DNA of 64,000 bases, taken from the NCBI RefSeq assembly GCF_011682065.1, contig NZ_VUYU01000011.1, forward strand, positions 62,001-126,000, written 5' to 3'. This document shows positions 33,190 through 43,183 of the stretch, piece after piece. The notes under the pieces were generated by a model. The model was not told where the DNA came from and searched no databases. It saw only the letters and a program-made list of their open reading frames with translations. The first letter of the stretch is position 1. Each line of letters begins with the position of its first letter. This stretch comes from Massilia rubra. GTDB taxonomy: Bacteria > Pseudomonadota > Gammaproteobacteria > Burkholderiales > Burkholderiaceae_D. Position numbers and translations under genes: made by a program.

Positions 33190-35037
33190 TCAGACAAACG
33201 CTGCATGCGCTTCATTTTTGCTGGACGTACCGCTGGCGTGGCCACGCGCGGGCTCATTGTGCAAAGGGACGCTCACGCAGACCGTGGTCCCTTCGCCGCT
33301 ATCGCTGGTGATGGAAAACGAGCCGCCGAGGATGCTGATGCGTTCCTCGATGCCGACCAGGCCGAAGGAGCCGACCTTGGCCCGTTCGCCCGCCTGCAAA
33401 CCGATGCCGTTGTCGCTGACGGTCATCGACAGGCGGTTGCCGCCCAGCTTGAGTTCGACCCTGACCCGGCTGGCCTGCGCATGGCGCACGATGTTGCTCA
33501 GCGATTCTTGCAGGATGCGGAAAAAAGCCGTGGCCGCATGGTCGCTGAGCGCCACTTCCTTCGGCTCGTCGATCAGTTCGCAGGCAATGCCGGTGCGGCG
33601 CTTGAATTCGGCGATCTGCCACTCGACCGCCGCCGACAGCCCCAGGTCGAGCACGTTCGGACGCAGGTCGTTGATGATCTGGCGCACGCTCTTGATGGTG
33701 GCGTCGATCTGCTGCAAGGTGGAGCGCGCGCGCGCGTGCAGGCGCGGATGGCGCTCGCGCGTGCGCGAACTGAGCATGTCCGCCTCGATGCGCAGCGCCA
33801 GCAGGTTCTGGCCGAGGTCGTCGTGGATTTCGCGCGCGATGCGCTTGCGCTCGCCTTCCTTGATCTGGTCGGCGTGGGCCGCCAGGCGGCGCAGGTTCTG
33901 GTGCGACAGTTGCAGCTTGGCCTGGCTGTCGCGCAGTTCGCGCGTCATGCCCTTGGCCATCTTGATGGCGCGCCGTCGTGACGAGGTCAGCGCATGGAAC
34001 AGGGCGTACAACAGCATCGAGCTGACCGAGCCGGCCATCATCGCCAGCCACGGCGCGAATTCCTCGAAGCCCGTGTACAGCTCGGTGGCGGCGACGCTGA
34101 AGGTGGCGTCCCACTGGCGGCCGTTGAAGTCGATCGGCAAGGTCGCGTAGAAGCGTTCCGGCGCCAGCGCGGCGGGCAGGGATGTTTCGTCGTTTCCGCC
34201 GCTGTCGAACAACACGCGCCCGCGCAGCATGTCCGGGCCGAGGGCGTTATCGACCAGCATCATGCGCACATTCTTGATCGGCACTTCGTCGATCACGCCC
34301 TGCACCAGCTTCTGCACGCTGAAAGCGATTCCGACCGTGCCCAGATAAGCGGCGCGCCGCTGCGCCACGGTCGCGGTCGGCGCATGCGGCCGGTAGACCG
34401 GCAGGCGCATGCCGAGCCCGGTGCGGCCCGGTCCCGAAATGAAGGAAATCGGCAAGCCCGAGGTGAACAGCTTGCCGGTGTCGCGCAGCTCGCCGAGCGT
34501 GTCGACGATCAGCGGATTGGTGAACAGGTCGTAGCCGAGCGTGGCGGCCCAGCGTACTTCCGGCTCCACGAAGGTGACCACCGTGTAGGAAGGACGGCGC
34601 CCGGGTGGCTTGATGGTGAACTCCTCCGCCTCGCCGGCGCCGTCGGCCGCGCGTTCCTTGCGCACGCGCTGCAGGAAGGCATCGCGGTCGGCGTCCTGCA
34701 GCATCTGGGCGAAATTGATGTTTTCGATGGCCGGGAAATTACGCGCCAGTCCCAGTCCGTTGACGTAGCCGTGGAACTGGCGGCGCGTGAGCGGCTCGCT
34801 GATCTGGAATACGCTGACCGTGCCGCGCAACACGTCGGTATACGACTTGATGCGGGCGTTGATGGTGTTGCGGGCATTTTGCGCCAGGCCGGCAAAACGG
34901 GCGCGCGAATCGGTTTGAATAGAATTGGCGGTGGCAAGGTAAAGCACCAAACCCACCGCCAGCGAGAAGGGCAAGCCGACCCAAAGGGCGGGACGAGCCA
35001 TCGAAAATGTTTTTATAGTTGTCTTCAGAGTAAGCAT
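33190..35037 (-). CDS. CHASE-domain sensor histidine kinase (NarL-type partner expected)
   Basis: About 615 residues from ATG 35037; upstream in-frame starts at 35049, 35079 and GTG 35091 are possible. Membrane helix (LWVGLPFSLAVGLVLYLATA), a periplasmic CHASE sensor (~50-300; ENINFAQMLQDADRDAFLQRVR, WAATLGYDLFTNP), second helix (WLAMMAGSVSSMLLYALF), then a HisKA_3 dimerisation domain with the phospho-acceptor in REIHDDLGQNLLALR and an HATPase_c (SDNGIGL, FGLVGIEERI). Such kinases normally pair with a NarL/FixJ regulator; none is next to it. Ligand unknown. The 32901-33189 gap downstream is the upstream region of the AWCTR gene. Confidence 0.88.
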   Translation of the reverse strand: MLTLKTTIKTFSMARPALWVGLPFSLAVGLVLYLATANSIQTDSRARFAGLAQNARNTINARIKSYTDVLRGTVSVFQISEPLTRRQFHGYVNGLGLARNFPAIENINFAQMLQDADRDAFLQRVRKERAADGAGEAEEFTIKPPGRRPSYTVVTFVEPEVRWAATLGYDLFTNPLIVDTLGELRDTGKLFTSGLPISFISGPGRTGLGMRLPVYRPHAPTATVAQRRAAYLGTVGIAFSVQKLVQGVIDEVPIKNVRMMLVDNALGPDMLRGRVLFDSGGNDETSLPAALAPERFYATLPIDFNGRQWDATFSVAATELYTGFEEFAPWLAMMAGSVSSMLLYALFHALTSSRRRAIKMAKGMTRELRDSQAKLQLSHQNLRRLAAHADQIKEGERKRIAREIHDDLGQNLLALRIEADMLSSRTRERHPRLHARARSTLQQIDATIKSVRQIINDLRPNVLDLGLSAAVEWQIAEFKRRTGIACELIDEPKEVALSDHAATAFFRILQESLSNIVRHAQASRVRVELKLGGNRLSMTVSDNGIGLQAGERAKVGSFGLVGIEERISILGGSFSITSDSGEGTTVCVSVPLHNEPARGHASGTSSKNEAHAAFV

Positions 35038-35167
35038 GGTGCGTTGCATTCCTTTCGGTAGCCCCAAATGGCGATGCATTGTTTGATCCACATTAACCGG
35101 AAGTTAGTTGTCATAATACCTATTGATCCTGCTAGGTATGGAGATCGGAAAAGTCTGAATATAGAAA

Positions 35168-35200
35168 GAACCCCGCCGCGGCAGTGCCGGGGCGGGGTTC
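35168..35200 (-). terminator. Terminator downstream of glnS
   Basis: The stem GAACCCCGCC / GGCGGGGTTC with a ~12-base loop is followed on the minus strand by TTTCTAT. It lies 34 bp beyond the glnS stop codon. Confidence 0.75.
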
Positions 35201-35233
35201 GGTGGGGACGAAAGCGTCGCGTTTCGGCAACGT

Positions 35234-36991
<1,758 letters not shown>

Positions 36992-37027
36992 GGAGGAATG
37001 CTTTGCGAATGATAGGGTTGTGTCATT

Positions 37028-37055
37028 CTAACGCAATGCGTATATATTGCGTTAG
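37028..37055. promoter_or_regulatory. Palindrome CTAACGCAA-N10-TTGCGTTAG upstream of glnS
   Basis: Exact nine-base arms around TGCGTATATA. It lies 37 bp before the glnS start codon, where a promoter would be, in the 373 bp gap shared with the J-domain gene (which also holds the repeat at 37098). Could be an operator, or a hairpin in the leader. Confidence 0.5.
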
Positions 37056-37097
37056 TGGGCGGGGTGTCGCTACACTTCCGCCGTTGCCGCCACACAT

Positions 37098-37187
37098 AAA
37101 ACCGTCTTTCCCGCGAAGGCGGGAATCCAATTTCGTCGCTCATCGCAGGTGCCTTGGATTCCCGCCTTCGCGGGAAAGACGGTTTTG
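37098..37187. repeat. Paired CCGTCTTTCCCGC hairpin, copy 3
   Basis: AAAACCGTCTTTCCCGCGAAGG... is mirrored by CCTTCGCGGGAAAGACGGTTTT. Relative to copy 2 the A of CATTCC is T here and the opposite arm carries the compensating change (AAAGACGG), so the pairing is kept. Confidence 0.88.
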
Positions 37188-37364
37188 AGGGTAGAGGGGC
37201 AAAACGAATTGGTCGAAGCTTGTAGTTTGTGACAAAACGACCAAGCCGACGCCACTACACGTCACTCCAGTCGGGCGGCCTTCACTCCCGGCATCCCATT
37301 CCGCCCCGCCGCCGCCGTTCTATAGGATAATCTCGCTTTACAGTTTCGGCAGCAGGAGTTTCCC

Positions 37365-37655
37365 GTGGACAATTTATACACCACCCTCGGCGTGGCGCCG
37401 AATGCGACCGACGACGAGATCAAGAAGGTTTACCGCTCGCTGGCGATGCGTTTCCATCCGGACCGCAACGATGCGCCCGGTGCGGAAGTGCGTTTCAAGA
37501 GCATCGTCAAGGCTTACGAAATCCTGTCCGACCCGGCCAGGCGCGAGGAATACAACCAGAGCGTCAACCACCGCATCATCATCGATGCGGAAGAAGAGGC
37601 GTTCGCCTTGTGGCGTTCGCTGTTCAGTCTGAATGGCGTGACCTTGCCGGTGTAA
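37365..37655 (+). CDS. J-domain (DnaJ-like) co-chaperone, minimal
   Basis: 96 residues from GTG 37365 with AGGAG seven bases upstream. [65 protein letters not shown] is a complete J domain with the HPD motif (HPDRN), which stimulates DnaK ATPase. The ~28-residue C-terminal tail carries no zinc-finger or CTD I/II. It begins a run of four same-strand genes with three uncharacterised acidic proteins, for which it could act as a dedicated co-chaperone (inference). Confidence 0.9.
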   Translation: MDNLYTTLGVAPNATDDEIKKVYRSLAMRFHPDRNDAPGAEVRFKSIVKAYEILSDPARREEYNQSVNHRIIIDAEEEAFALWRSLFSLNGVTLPV

Positions 37656-37756
37656 GCATCGCCCCCAACTTCCGGACATGGCACGCGCTTGCCCAAGGCG
37701 CCGTGCGTCCGCGCTTCGCTTCAACAGTCGATACGCATTACCAACAGGATCAGAAA

Positions 37757-38260
37757 ATGACAAAAGTACATCCCGAATTTGCCTACCAGTCGCGTGAACT
37801 CGGCGGCCAGATCGACGGCATTTTGGGCGACCCGCCGAACCGCAAGAACTACGCCATGATGGTCAATGCCCTGGTGAGCGAATACACCAGCGGCGGCGGC
37901 ATCGAAGACGTCAACATGATGAGCTTCGCGCTGGTCGATCACATCACCTTCAGCAATCCCAAGGGCTTGCTGGCCGAAGCGGGCGAGTACGAAGGCGGCA
38001 GCCCCGAAAAAGTCTTCGCCATGGCCGCCTGCGAGGGCGACGCCGAAGCCATGTACGCCGCCATGACCGACAACCACCCGGACCTGGCGCGCCAGGCCAT
38101 CATCACCGCGTTCCTGTTCAAGCACCCGCGCCTGTGGGACGAGGACGACGAATCGCTCGAACAGCTCTCGCGCGACGATGACGGCGACGACCGCTACGAC
38201 GACGAAGACGACGGCGTCACCGACGACTTCGCCCAGATGTTCGATAAGGAAGGAGATTGA
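37757..38260 (+). CDS. Conserved acidic protein of unknown function (J-domain operon, gene 2)
   Basis: 167 residues from ATG 37757 (AGGA upstream). MTKVHPEFAYQSRELGGQIDGILGDPPNRKNYAMMVNALVSEYTSGGGIEDVNMMSFALVDHITFSNPKGLLAEAGEYEGGSPEKVFAMAACEGDAEAMYAAMTDNHPDLARQAIITAFLFKHP is predicted helical and cytoplasmic. It ends with a strongly acidic tail (DDDGDDRYDDEDDGVTDDFAQMFDKEGD). The gene overlaps no neighbour but ends 2 bp before the next start region. No family recognised. Confidence 0.8.
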   Translation: MTKVHPEFAYQSRELGGQIDGILGDPPNRKNYAMMVNALVSEYTSGGGIEDVNMMSFALVDHITFSNPKGLLAEAGEYEGGSPEKVFAMAACEGDAEAMYAAMTDNHPDLARQAIITAFLFKHPRLWDEDDESLEQLSRDDDGDDRYDDEDDGVTDDFAQMFDKEGD

Positions 38261-38262
38261 GC

Positions 38263-39042
38263 ATGAGCGAAAACAGCAATCTGCCCGCGCTGTCGAAACA
38301 GATCAGCGAACTGGTACTGGCCGGTTCGCTGTCGCATGCCGAGCAGGCGTTTTCCGAAGCGGTCGAGACGCATGGCGACCTGGCCGTGGTCGAGGTGCTC
38401 TCCACCCTCGCGCCGCAGGTCACGGCCCTGCACTTGTCCGGTTTCGACGGCGGCAAGACCTCGCTGGCGACCTTGCTGGTGCCGCCCAAGGCCTGGGCCG
38501 ACAGCCTGGCGTTTTTCGCCGCCACCTGGTCGGACGACATGATCGAAGACGACCCTGAGCGGGTCGCCGAAACCCTGTTCGCGCACGTGCACGGCATCGT
38601 GTTTTCGGCCGACGACCCGGAGCGCCGCGCCGAGCTGCTGATGGAGGCGTCGGCCACCGATCATGGCGCGACCGTGTTCGCGATCCTGTTCTCGATGGCG
38701 CCGAAAGAGATGCTGGAACTGGCCGGCGAAGTGCTGGCCAAGGGCCCGTACATCACCAGCCAGACCTCGTCCGACAGCGACGTGGCGCCGTTGGCGATCG
38801 AACTGGCCAAGGCCAGCGAAGATGGCTGGGACCGCGCCCTGTTCGAACTGTTCCCCGACTTCCGCCACAGCGGCGACATTGCCGACGCCGAGTACACTGA
38901 CGATCCGGACGAAGAGCAGCAGTTCCTGATGCGCAGCACCAAGGAACTGCTGTACCGCTTGCGCAAGCAGGTGCCGTCCTCGCGCAGCAATGTGCCCAAG
39001 CGCGGCGTGCGCAAGAGCATCGGCACGGGAATCTTCTCGTGA
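38263..39042 (+). CDS. Conserved acidic protein of unknown function (J-domain operon, gene 3)
   Basis: 259 residues; ATG 38263 behind AAGGAGAT. Predicted helical: ALSKQISELVLAGSLSHAEQAFSEAVETHGDLAVVEVLSTLAPQVTALHLSGFDGGKTSLATLLVPPKAWADSLAFFAATW, a DDPERVAETLFAHVHGIVFSADDPERRAELLMEASATDHGATVFAILFSMAPKEMLELAGEVL repeat-like region, an acidic patch (DADEEQQFL) and a basic tail (SNVPKRGVRKSIGTGIFS). Its stop overlaps the next ATG (TGATG), showing coupling. Function unknown. Confidence 0.8.
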   Translation: MSENSNLPALSKQISELVLAGSLSHAEQAFSEAVETHGDLAVVEVLSTLAPQVTALHLSGFDGGKTSLATLLVPPKAWADSLAFFAATWSDDMIEDDPERVAETLFAHVHGIVFSADDPERRAELLMEASATDHGATVFAILFSMAPKEMLELAGEVLAKGPYITSQTSSDSDVAPLAIELAKASEDGWDRALFELFPDFRHSGDIADAEYTDDPDEEQQFLMRSTKELLYRLRKQVPSSRSNVPKRGVRKSIGTGIFS

Positions 39043-39932
39043 TGGAGGCGGCGCCAAACACGCTGCCGGCCATCGTCATCGAGCGCCTGCCACGGCTGGT
39101 GCGGGCGATCCGCTGCCTGTCCGCGCGCGAAATCGGCGACGAGTCGGTGATCCTGGCCGACGAACTGGCCGGCATCACCGCCATGGTGGCCGAAAAGTTC
39201 ACCAACGACCGCACCGCCGAAGGCATCCAGAAGGCCTTGCTGCTGACGGTGGGCTGCGTGTCGCTGGGGCTCGAGCATGAACTGGGCGAAGAAGACGACG
39301 ATGCCACGCTCGATTTCCTGATCGAAGAAGGCGCCGAGCATGCGTTCCAGGCGGGTTTTCGCATGGTGCGCGACCTGGCCGCCTTGCCGGAAGATTCGCT
39401 GGTGGGCGAGTACGACCAGGACCCGGTGTACGCGCAGCGGCGCCTGAAGGATTTGTTCGTCGACATCTGCAGCGCCGATCCGTACCAGAACTGGGCCGGG
39501 TTCGAAAAATTCGAGGTCCAGTACAAGCAGCGCAAGGCGGTGCAGGCGATCGTGCGCGCGGCCGGCTGGCTGCGCCGCCATCACTACGCGGGGCCGATCA
39601 ACGACGCCGACCTCAATGCCGAAGGGGTGATTGCGGTCGCGATCATTTTTGCGATCGAAGGAGGCGGGCGGATCGTGGCGCGCACCGGGCAGGCCGACTT
39701 TGAGCGATTGGTGAAATCGGTCCGCAAGAACAAGCCCGATTATGAAGAGGGCTGGGCGGCGCTGATGAAGCAGGTCCCGGCGCAGCACCAGCCGGTGATC
39801 GCGGAGCGGATTGAATCGTACCGCACCAACTGCACCGTGATCCAGAAAATCCGCACGCGCACGGCGATGAAAACCTTGTTCGCCGAGTTCGAGAACTATG
39901 CGGGTTCGGAGCTCGATGCGGATTATGGTTGA
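39042..39932 (+). CDS. Conserved protein of unknown function (J-domain operon, gene 4)
   Basis: 296 residues from ATG 39042, sharing TGATG with gene 3. Helical throughout: VIERLPRLVRAIRCLSAREIGDESVILADELAGITAMVAEKFTNDRTAEGIQKALLLTVGCVSLGLEHELGEEDDDATLDFLIEEGAEHAFQAGFRMVRDLAAL. A middle part reads FVDICSADPYQNWAGFEKFEVQYKQRKAVQAIVRAAGWLRRHHY. No signal peptide, metal motif or nucleotide-binding loop was seen. Final gene of the four-gene run; a hairpin repeat follows. Confidence 0.8.
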   Translation: MEAAPNTLPAIVIERLPRLVRAIRCLSAREIGDESVILADELAGITAMVAEKFTNDRTAEGIQKALLLTVGCVSLGLEHELGEEDDDATLDFLIEEGAEHAFQAGFRMVRDLAALPEDSLVGEYDQDPVYAQRRLKDLFVDICSADPYQNWAGFEKFEVQYKQRKAVQAIVRAAGWLRRHHYAGPINDADLNAEGVIAVAIIFAIEGGGRIVARTGQADFERLVKSVRKNKPDYEEGWAALMKQVPAQHQPVIAERIESYRTNCTVIQKIRTRTAMKTLFAEFENYAGSELDADYG

Positions 39933-39987
39933 TGTCCCTGCAAGTCGTTGTTAGCAGGACCGTGGCGCTGTAAGCACGTTTGGTCTC

Positions 39988-40075
39988 AAAACCGTCGTTC
40001 CCGCGCAGGCGGGAATCCATAGCACGTGTGAGCAAGGGTGCTATGGATTCCCGCCTGCCCGGGAACGACGGTTTT
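39988..40075. repeat. Paired CCGTCGTTCCCGC hairpin, copy 4
   Basis: AAAACCGTCGTTCCCGCGCAGG... mirrored by ...CCCGGGAACGACGGTTTT. Again the variable base (G for A) is matched by the partner arm. It lies between two convergent genes. Confidence 0.88.
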
Positions 40076-40107
40076 GCAGTTAACGAAGTCTGCGACGGTC
40101 GCAGCGG

Positions 40108-40998
40108 CTAAACCGCCGCCTCACTCGCCAACGCCAAAAATGCCTGCACCAGCGGCGCATGCTCGCCCTTCCTCTGCGCCAGCAGCAAGGTGGTGGTCGC
40201 TCCCGCATCGAGCAAGGGCCGATAACACACCCCGTCCATCCTGATCCGCTCAAACGACCCTGGCAGCACCGACACCCCGCATCCCGCCGCCACCAGCCCG
40301 ATAATGGTCGACGCTTCCCCCGCCGTCTGCGCCACCCTCGGCACGAACCCCGCATCCCGGCACAACCTGAAAATCTGCGGATAAATCCCGGTCCCCGCGC
40401 TGTGCGGATACATCACGAACGGCAGCTCGGCCATCTCGCTGAGCGCGACCGCTTTCTTGCGCGCCAGGGCCAGCCCGGTCGGCAGCACCGCCACCAGCGG
40501 ATCTTCGCGCAGCGCCGTCAAGCCGATATTGTCCGGCAGCGTATCTTCCGGCGGGCGCACGAATCCCAGGTCGAGTTCGCGCCGCGCCAGCATCTCGATC
40601 TGCGGCACGGTGGCCATTTCGTGCAGGGTCAGGGTCACCGCCGGATACTGCTGGCGATAGCGGTTGATCACGTTCGCAAACAGGGGCGTGAGCGGCGTCG
40701 AGAAGGTGAACCCGATGCGCAGTTCGCCCGCCTCGCCGCGTTCGGCCCGGCGCGCGGTGCTGGCCGCCTGCTCCGACAAGGCCACGATGCGGCGCGCATC
40801 GTCCAGGAACAGTTTACCGGCCTCGGTCAGCCTCACCCAGCGCTTGGTGCGCTCGAACAGCTGCGCCCCGACGTCCGCTTCGAGCATCTGGATCGCGTGG
40901 CTCAGTGGTGGCTGGCCGATGTGCAGGCGCTCGGCGGCGCGCGTGAAATGCAGTTCCTCGGCCACGGCGATGAAGTAGCGAAGCTGGCGAAATTCCAT
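40108..40998 (-). CDS. LysR-family transcriptional regulator
   Basis: 296 residues from ATG 40998. Winged HTH at the N-terminus (MEFRQLRYFIAVAEELHFTRAAERLHIGQPPLSHAIQMLEADVGAQLFERTKRWVRLTEAG), LysR linker helix, then the substrate-binding domain (ELRIGFTFSTPLTPLFANVINRYRQQYPAVTLTLHEM, ELDLGFVRPPE, AGCGVSVLPGSF). Length is standard. It is divergent from the MFS gene by 105 bp and so probably controls it in response to the transported compound. Confidence 0.93.
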   Translation of the reverse strand: MEFRQLRYFIAVAEELHFTRAAERLHIGQPPLSHAIQMLEADVGAQLFERTKRWVRLTEAGKLFLDDARRIVALSEQAASTARRAERGEAGELRIGFTFSTPLTPLFANVINRYRQQYPAVTLTLHEMATVPQIEMLARRELDLGFVRPPEDTLPDNIGLTALREDPLVAVLPTGLALARKKAVALSEMAELPFVMYPHSAGTGIYPQIFRLCRDAGFVPRVAQTAGEASTIIGLVAAGCGVSVLPGSFERIRMDGVCYRPLLDAGATTTLLLAQRKGEHAPLVQAFLALASEAAV

Positions 40999-41103
40999 GT
41001 CTGTAATCGATTCAGTGTATGAGAAACGACTCAAATATATATTGGACAGTATAAAAGCGCAAACCTAAGATAACTCCAGTCTATTCACTTCGGGTTGTCC
41101 ATC
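40999..41103. promoter_or_regulatory. Divergent promoter region between lysR and MFS gene
   Basis: 105 bp with an AT-rich core (CTCAAATATATATTGGACAGTATAAAA at about 41031-41057). A T-N11-A LysR-type site is likely but cannot be fixed without comparison. The TATAAAA-like sequence may be the -10 element for one side. Confidence 0.45.
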
Positions 41104-42318
41104 ATGCCTTCCAGCGCCGTTACCGCCGCTTCCCCCGCTTTCAAGCGCATCAACCGCGCCATGCTGTGCGGCGGCTTTTCCGCTTTCGCGCTCCTGTATT
41201 GCGTGCAGCCGCTCATGCCGCTGCTGGCGCACCAGTTCGCGCTCACGCCGGCGCAAAGCAGTTGGTCGCTGTCGATCGCCACTTTGGCACTAGCGGTGTC
41301 GCTGGTGATCAGCGGCGCGCTGTCGGACCGCATCGGCCGTAAAAAACTCATGACCTTCGCGCTGGTCGGCGCCGCCGTGTTCACGCTGCTGACCGCCGTC
41401 GCCCAGAACTACGCACAACTGCTGGTGCTGCGCGCCTTGCTCGGGTTTTCGCTGGGCGGCATGCCGGCGGTGGCTATGGCCTACCTGAGCGAAGAAATCG
41501 AAGGGCCGTCGCTCGGGCTGTCGATGGGCCTCTACATCAGCGGCACCGCGCTCGGTGGCATGGCGGGCCGGGTGATCGCCTCGTTTGTGAGCGACCATTA
41601 TTCATGGCGCCTGGCGCTCGGCGCGATGGGCGCCGCCGGCTTGTACGCGGCCTGGGAGTTTGCGCGCAGCTTGCCCGAGTCGCACAATTTCAGGGGCGGC
41701 AAGCCGGGAGTGCGCGGCTTGCTGGAAGGCGCCCGCACGCATCTGCGCGACGACGGCATGCCGTGGCTGTTCGCGCTGGGTTTCCTGGTGATGGGCGTGT
41801 TCGTGAGCCTGTATAACTACATCGGCTACCGCATGCTGGCCGCGCCGTTTAACCTGAGCCAGAGCGCGGTGGGGGCCATGTCGGTGCTGTATCTGATCGG
41901 GATGTTCAGTTCCGTGTGGGCCGGCCGGCTGGCCGACCGCATCGGCCGGCGCAATGTGCTGTGGATGGTGACGGTGATCATGCTGGCCGGTCTGCTGCTC
42001 ACCTTGTCCAGCCATCTGCTGTTGATTCTGGCGGGGATGAGTATGTTTACGTTCGGGTTTTTCGGGACCCACTCGGTGACCAGCAGCTGGGTCGGCCGGC
42101 GGGCGAGGGCGCCGCAGGCGCTGGCGTCGGCCATGTACCTGTTCTTCTACTATATCGGATCGAGCGTCATCGGCTCGGTATCGGGGATCGTGTGGAGCGC
42201 GGCCGGCTGGAATGGTGTGGTGGCGATGCTGGCGCTGGCCCTCGGCCTGGCCCTGGCGATGGCGCTGCGGCTGCGCGGACTGGCGCCGATCGAGGCGGCC
42301 GGTCTGAAGGCAGCGTAA
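41104..42318 (+). CDS. MFS transporter, YnfM-like
   Basis: 404 residues from ATG 41104. Twelve hydrophobic segments; the first half contains LLYCVQPLMPLLAHQFALTPAQSSWSLSIATLALAVSLVISGALSDRIGRKKLMT with the A-motif (GALSDRIGRKK), and the repeat half has WAGRLADRIGRRNVLW. Such E. coli YnfM/YajR-type proteins export unknown small molecules. The adjacent LysR gene suggests inducible efflux or uptake of a specific compound. Substrate unknown. Confidence 0.88.
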   Translation: MPSSAVTAASPAFKRINRAMLCGGFSAFALLYCVQPLMPLLAHQFALTPAQSSWSLSIATLALAVSLVISGALSDRIGRKKLMTFALVGAAVFTLLTAVAQNYAQLLVLRALLGFSLGGMPAVAMAYLSEEIEGPSLGLSMGLYISGTALGGMAGRVIASFVSDHYSWRLALGAMGAAGLYAAWEFARSLPESHNFRGGKPGVRGLLEGARTHLRDDGMPWLFALGFLVMGVFVSLYNYIGYRMLAAPFNLSQSAVGAMSVLYLIGMFSSVWAGRLADRIGRRNVLWMVTVIMLAGLLLTLSSHLLLILAGMSMFTFGFFGTHSVTSSWVGRRARAPQALASAMYLFFYYIGSSVIGSVSGIVWSAAGWNGVVAMLALALGLALAMALRLRGLAPIEAAGLKAA

Positions 42319-42345
42319 GCGCGCCGATGGTGGGTAGGCAGGTGC

Positions 42346-43143
42346 TTACCTCTCCCAGATTTTCCATATCGGTTTGAGCAAGGGGAGCTTGGGCGTTGGT
42401 GTTGGCTCCACGGCGTCGCCGGCGGCGCGGGGCTGCACCGGCACTGGCACCGGTTCCTCCTTGGCCTGAAGCTGTTCCAACTGCCACCTTGCATTTTCGT
42501 CGGGCGGCTGTGCAATCGACCTGCCGCCACGGTGCGCCTGCTGTACGTAGTTGTGATGCGGCGTGGGCAAGGACTCCGAGCACTGCCTGGAACAGGAGTT
42601 GACCAGCATCGGAAACACGTCGGTGCCGACTTTTAAGCTGATCCAGAGCTGCAGGATGTTGTCGTAGCCGGTTTCGGTCCCGCACACACTGCACTTGACC
42701 GTGTCGCCGTGATAGCGGACCGGATTGCCGTTCAGTTGCGGAAAATGCAGGCGGTGCTTGTAGTTCCCATACAGGGCACGAGTGCTGACCCGGCTGTTGA
42801 CCAGGTTTTTGCAGCGCGTCAGTTCATACGGAAACCACTGCAAGCCATACGAGGTGTAGACGTCGAAGTGCGTCAACGCCGTCATGTCGCCGATTTCCGG
42901 TGGAATGCGCTTGAGCTTGCTACCGTAGAGATGCACCTTGGTGACGCGCTTTAACTTGCCGATCGATTCCGGCAGCGTAAAAATGCCGGCGTACAGTTCG
43001 GGCCCGAGTGCCTCGCGCGGCGCGAATTCGTCCGCACCGCTCGCGTCGATTTCATCGATATAGCGGCACAGCGCCTTCCAGGCATCGGAAGACCGGTCTT
43101 GGACCTCATTGTCGATCCGGGAGATGTAGCGGTTGAATTTCAT
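42346..43143 (-). CDS. Leucine-rich-repeat-like protein with CxxC motif
   Basis: 265 residues from ATG 43143; weak ribosome site. Residues ~15-110 contain LRR-like phrases: GIFTLPESIGKLKRVTKVHLYGSKLKRIPPEIGDMTALTHFDVYTSYGLQWFPYELTRCKNLVNSRVS, about three repeats. A later segment, VKCSVCGTETGYDNILQLWISLKVGTDVFPMLVNSCSRQC, has CxxC and a further SCSRQC, possibly a zinc knuckle. The C-terminus is Pro-rich and ends with a basic helix. Function unknown; LRRs generally bind proteins. Confidence 0.7.
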   Translation of the reverse strand: MKFNRYISRIDNEVQDRSSDAWKALCRYIDEIDASGADEFAPREALGPELYAGIFTLPESIGKLKRVTKVHLYGSKLKRIPPEIGDMTALTHFDVYTSYGLQWFPYELTRCKNLVNSRVSTRALYGNYKHRLHFPQLNGNPVRYHGDTVKCSVCGTETGYDNILQLWISLKVGTDVFPMLVNSCSRQCSESLPTPHHNYVQQAHRGGRSIAQPPDENARWQLEQLQAKEEPVPVPVQPRAAGDAVEPTPTPKLPLLKPIWKIWER

Positions 43144-43183
43144 GGCATGTGCTTTCGGGGTTGAACAACAGGGCGACAGCGAA

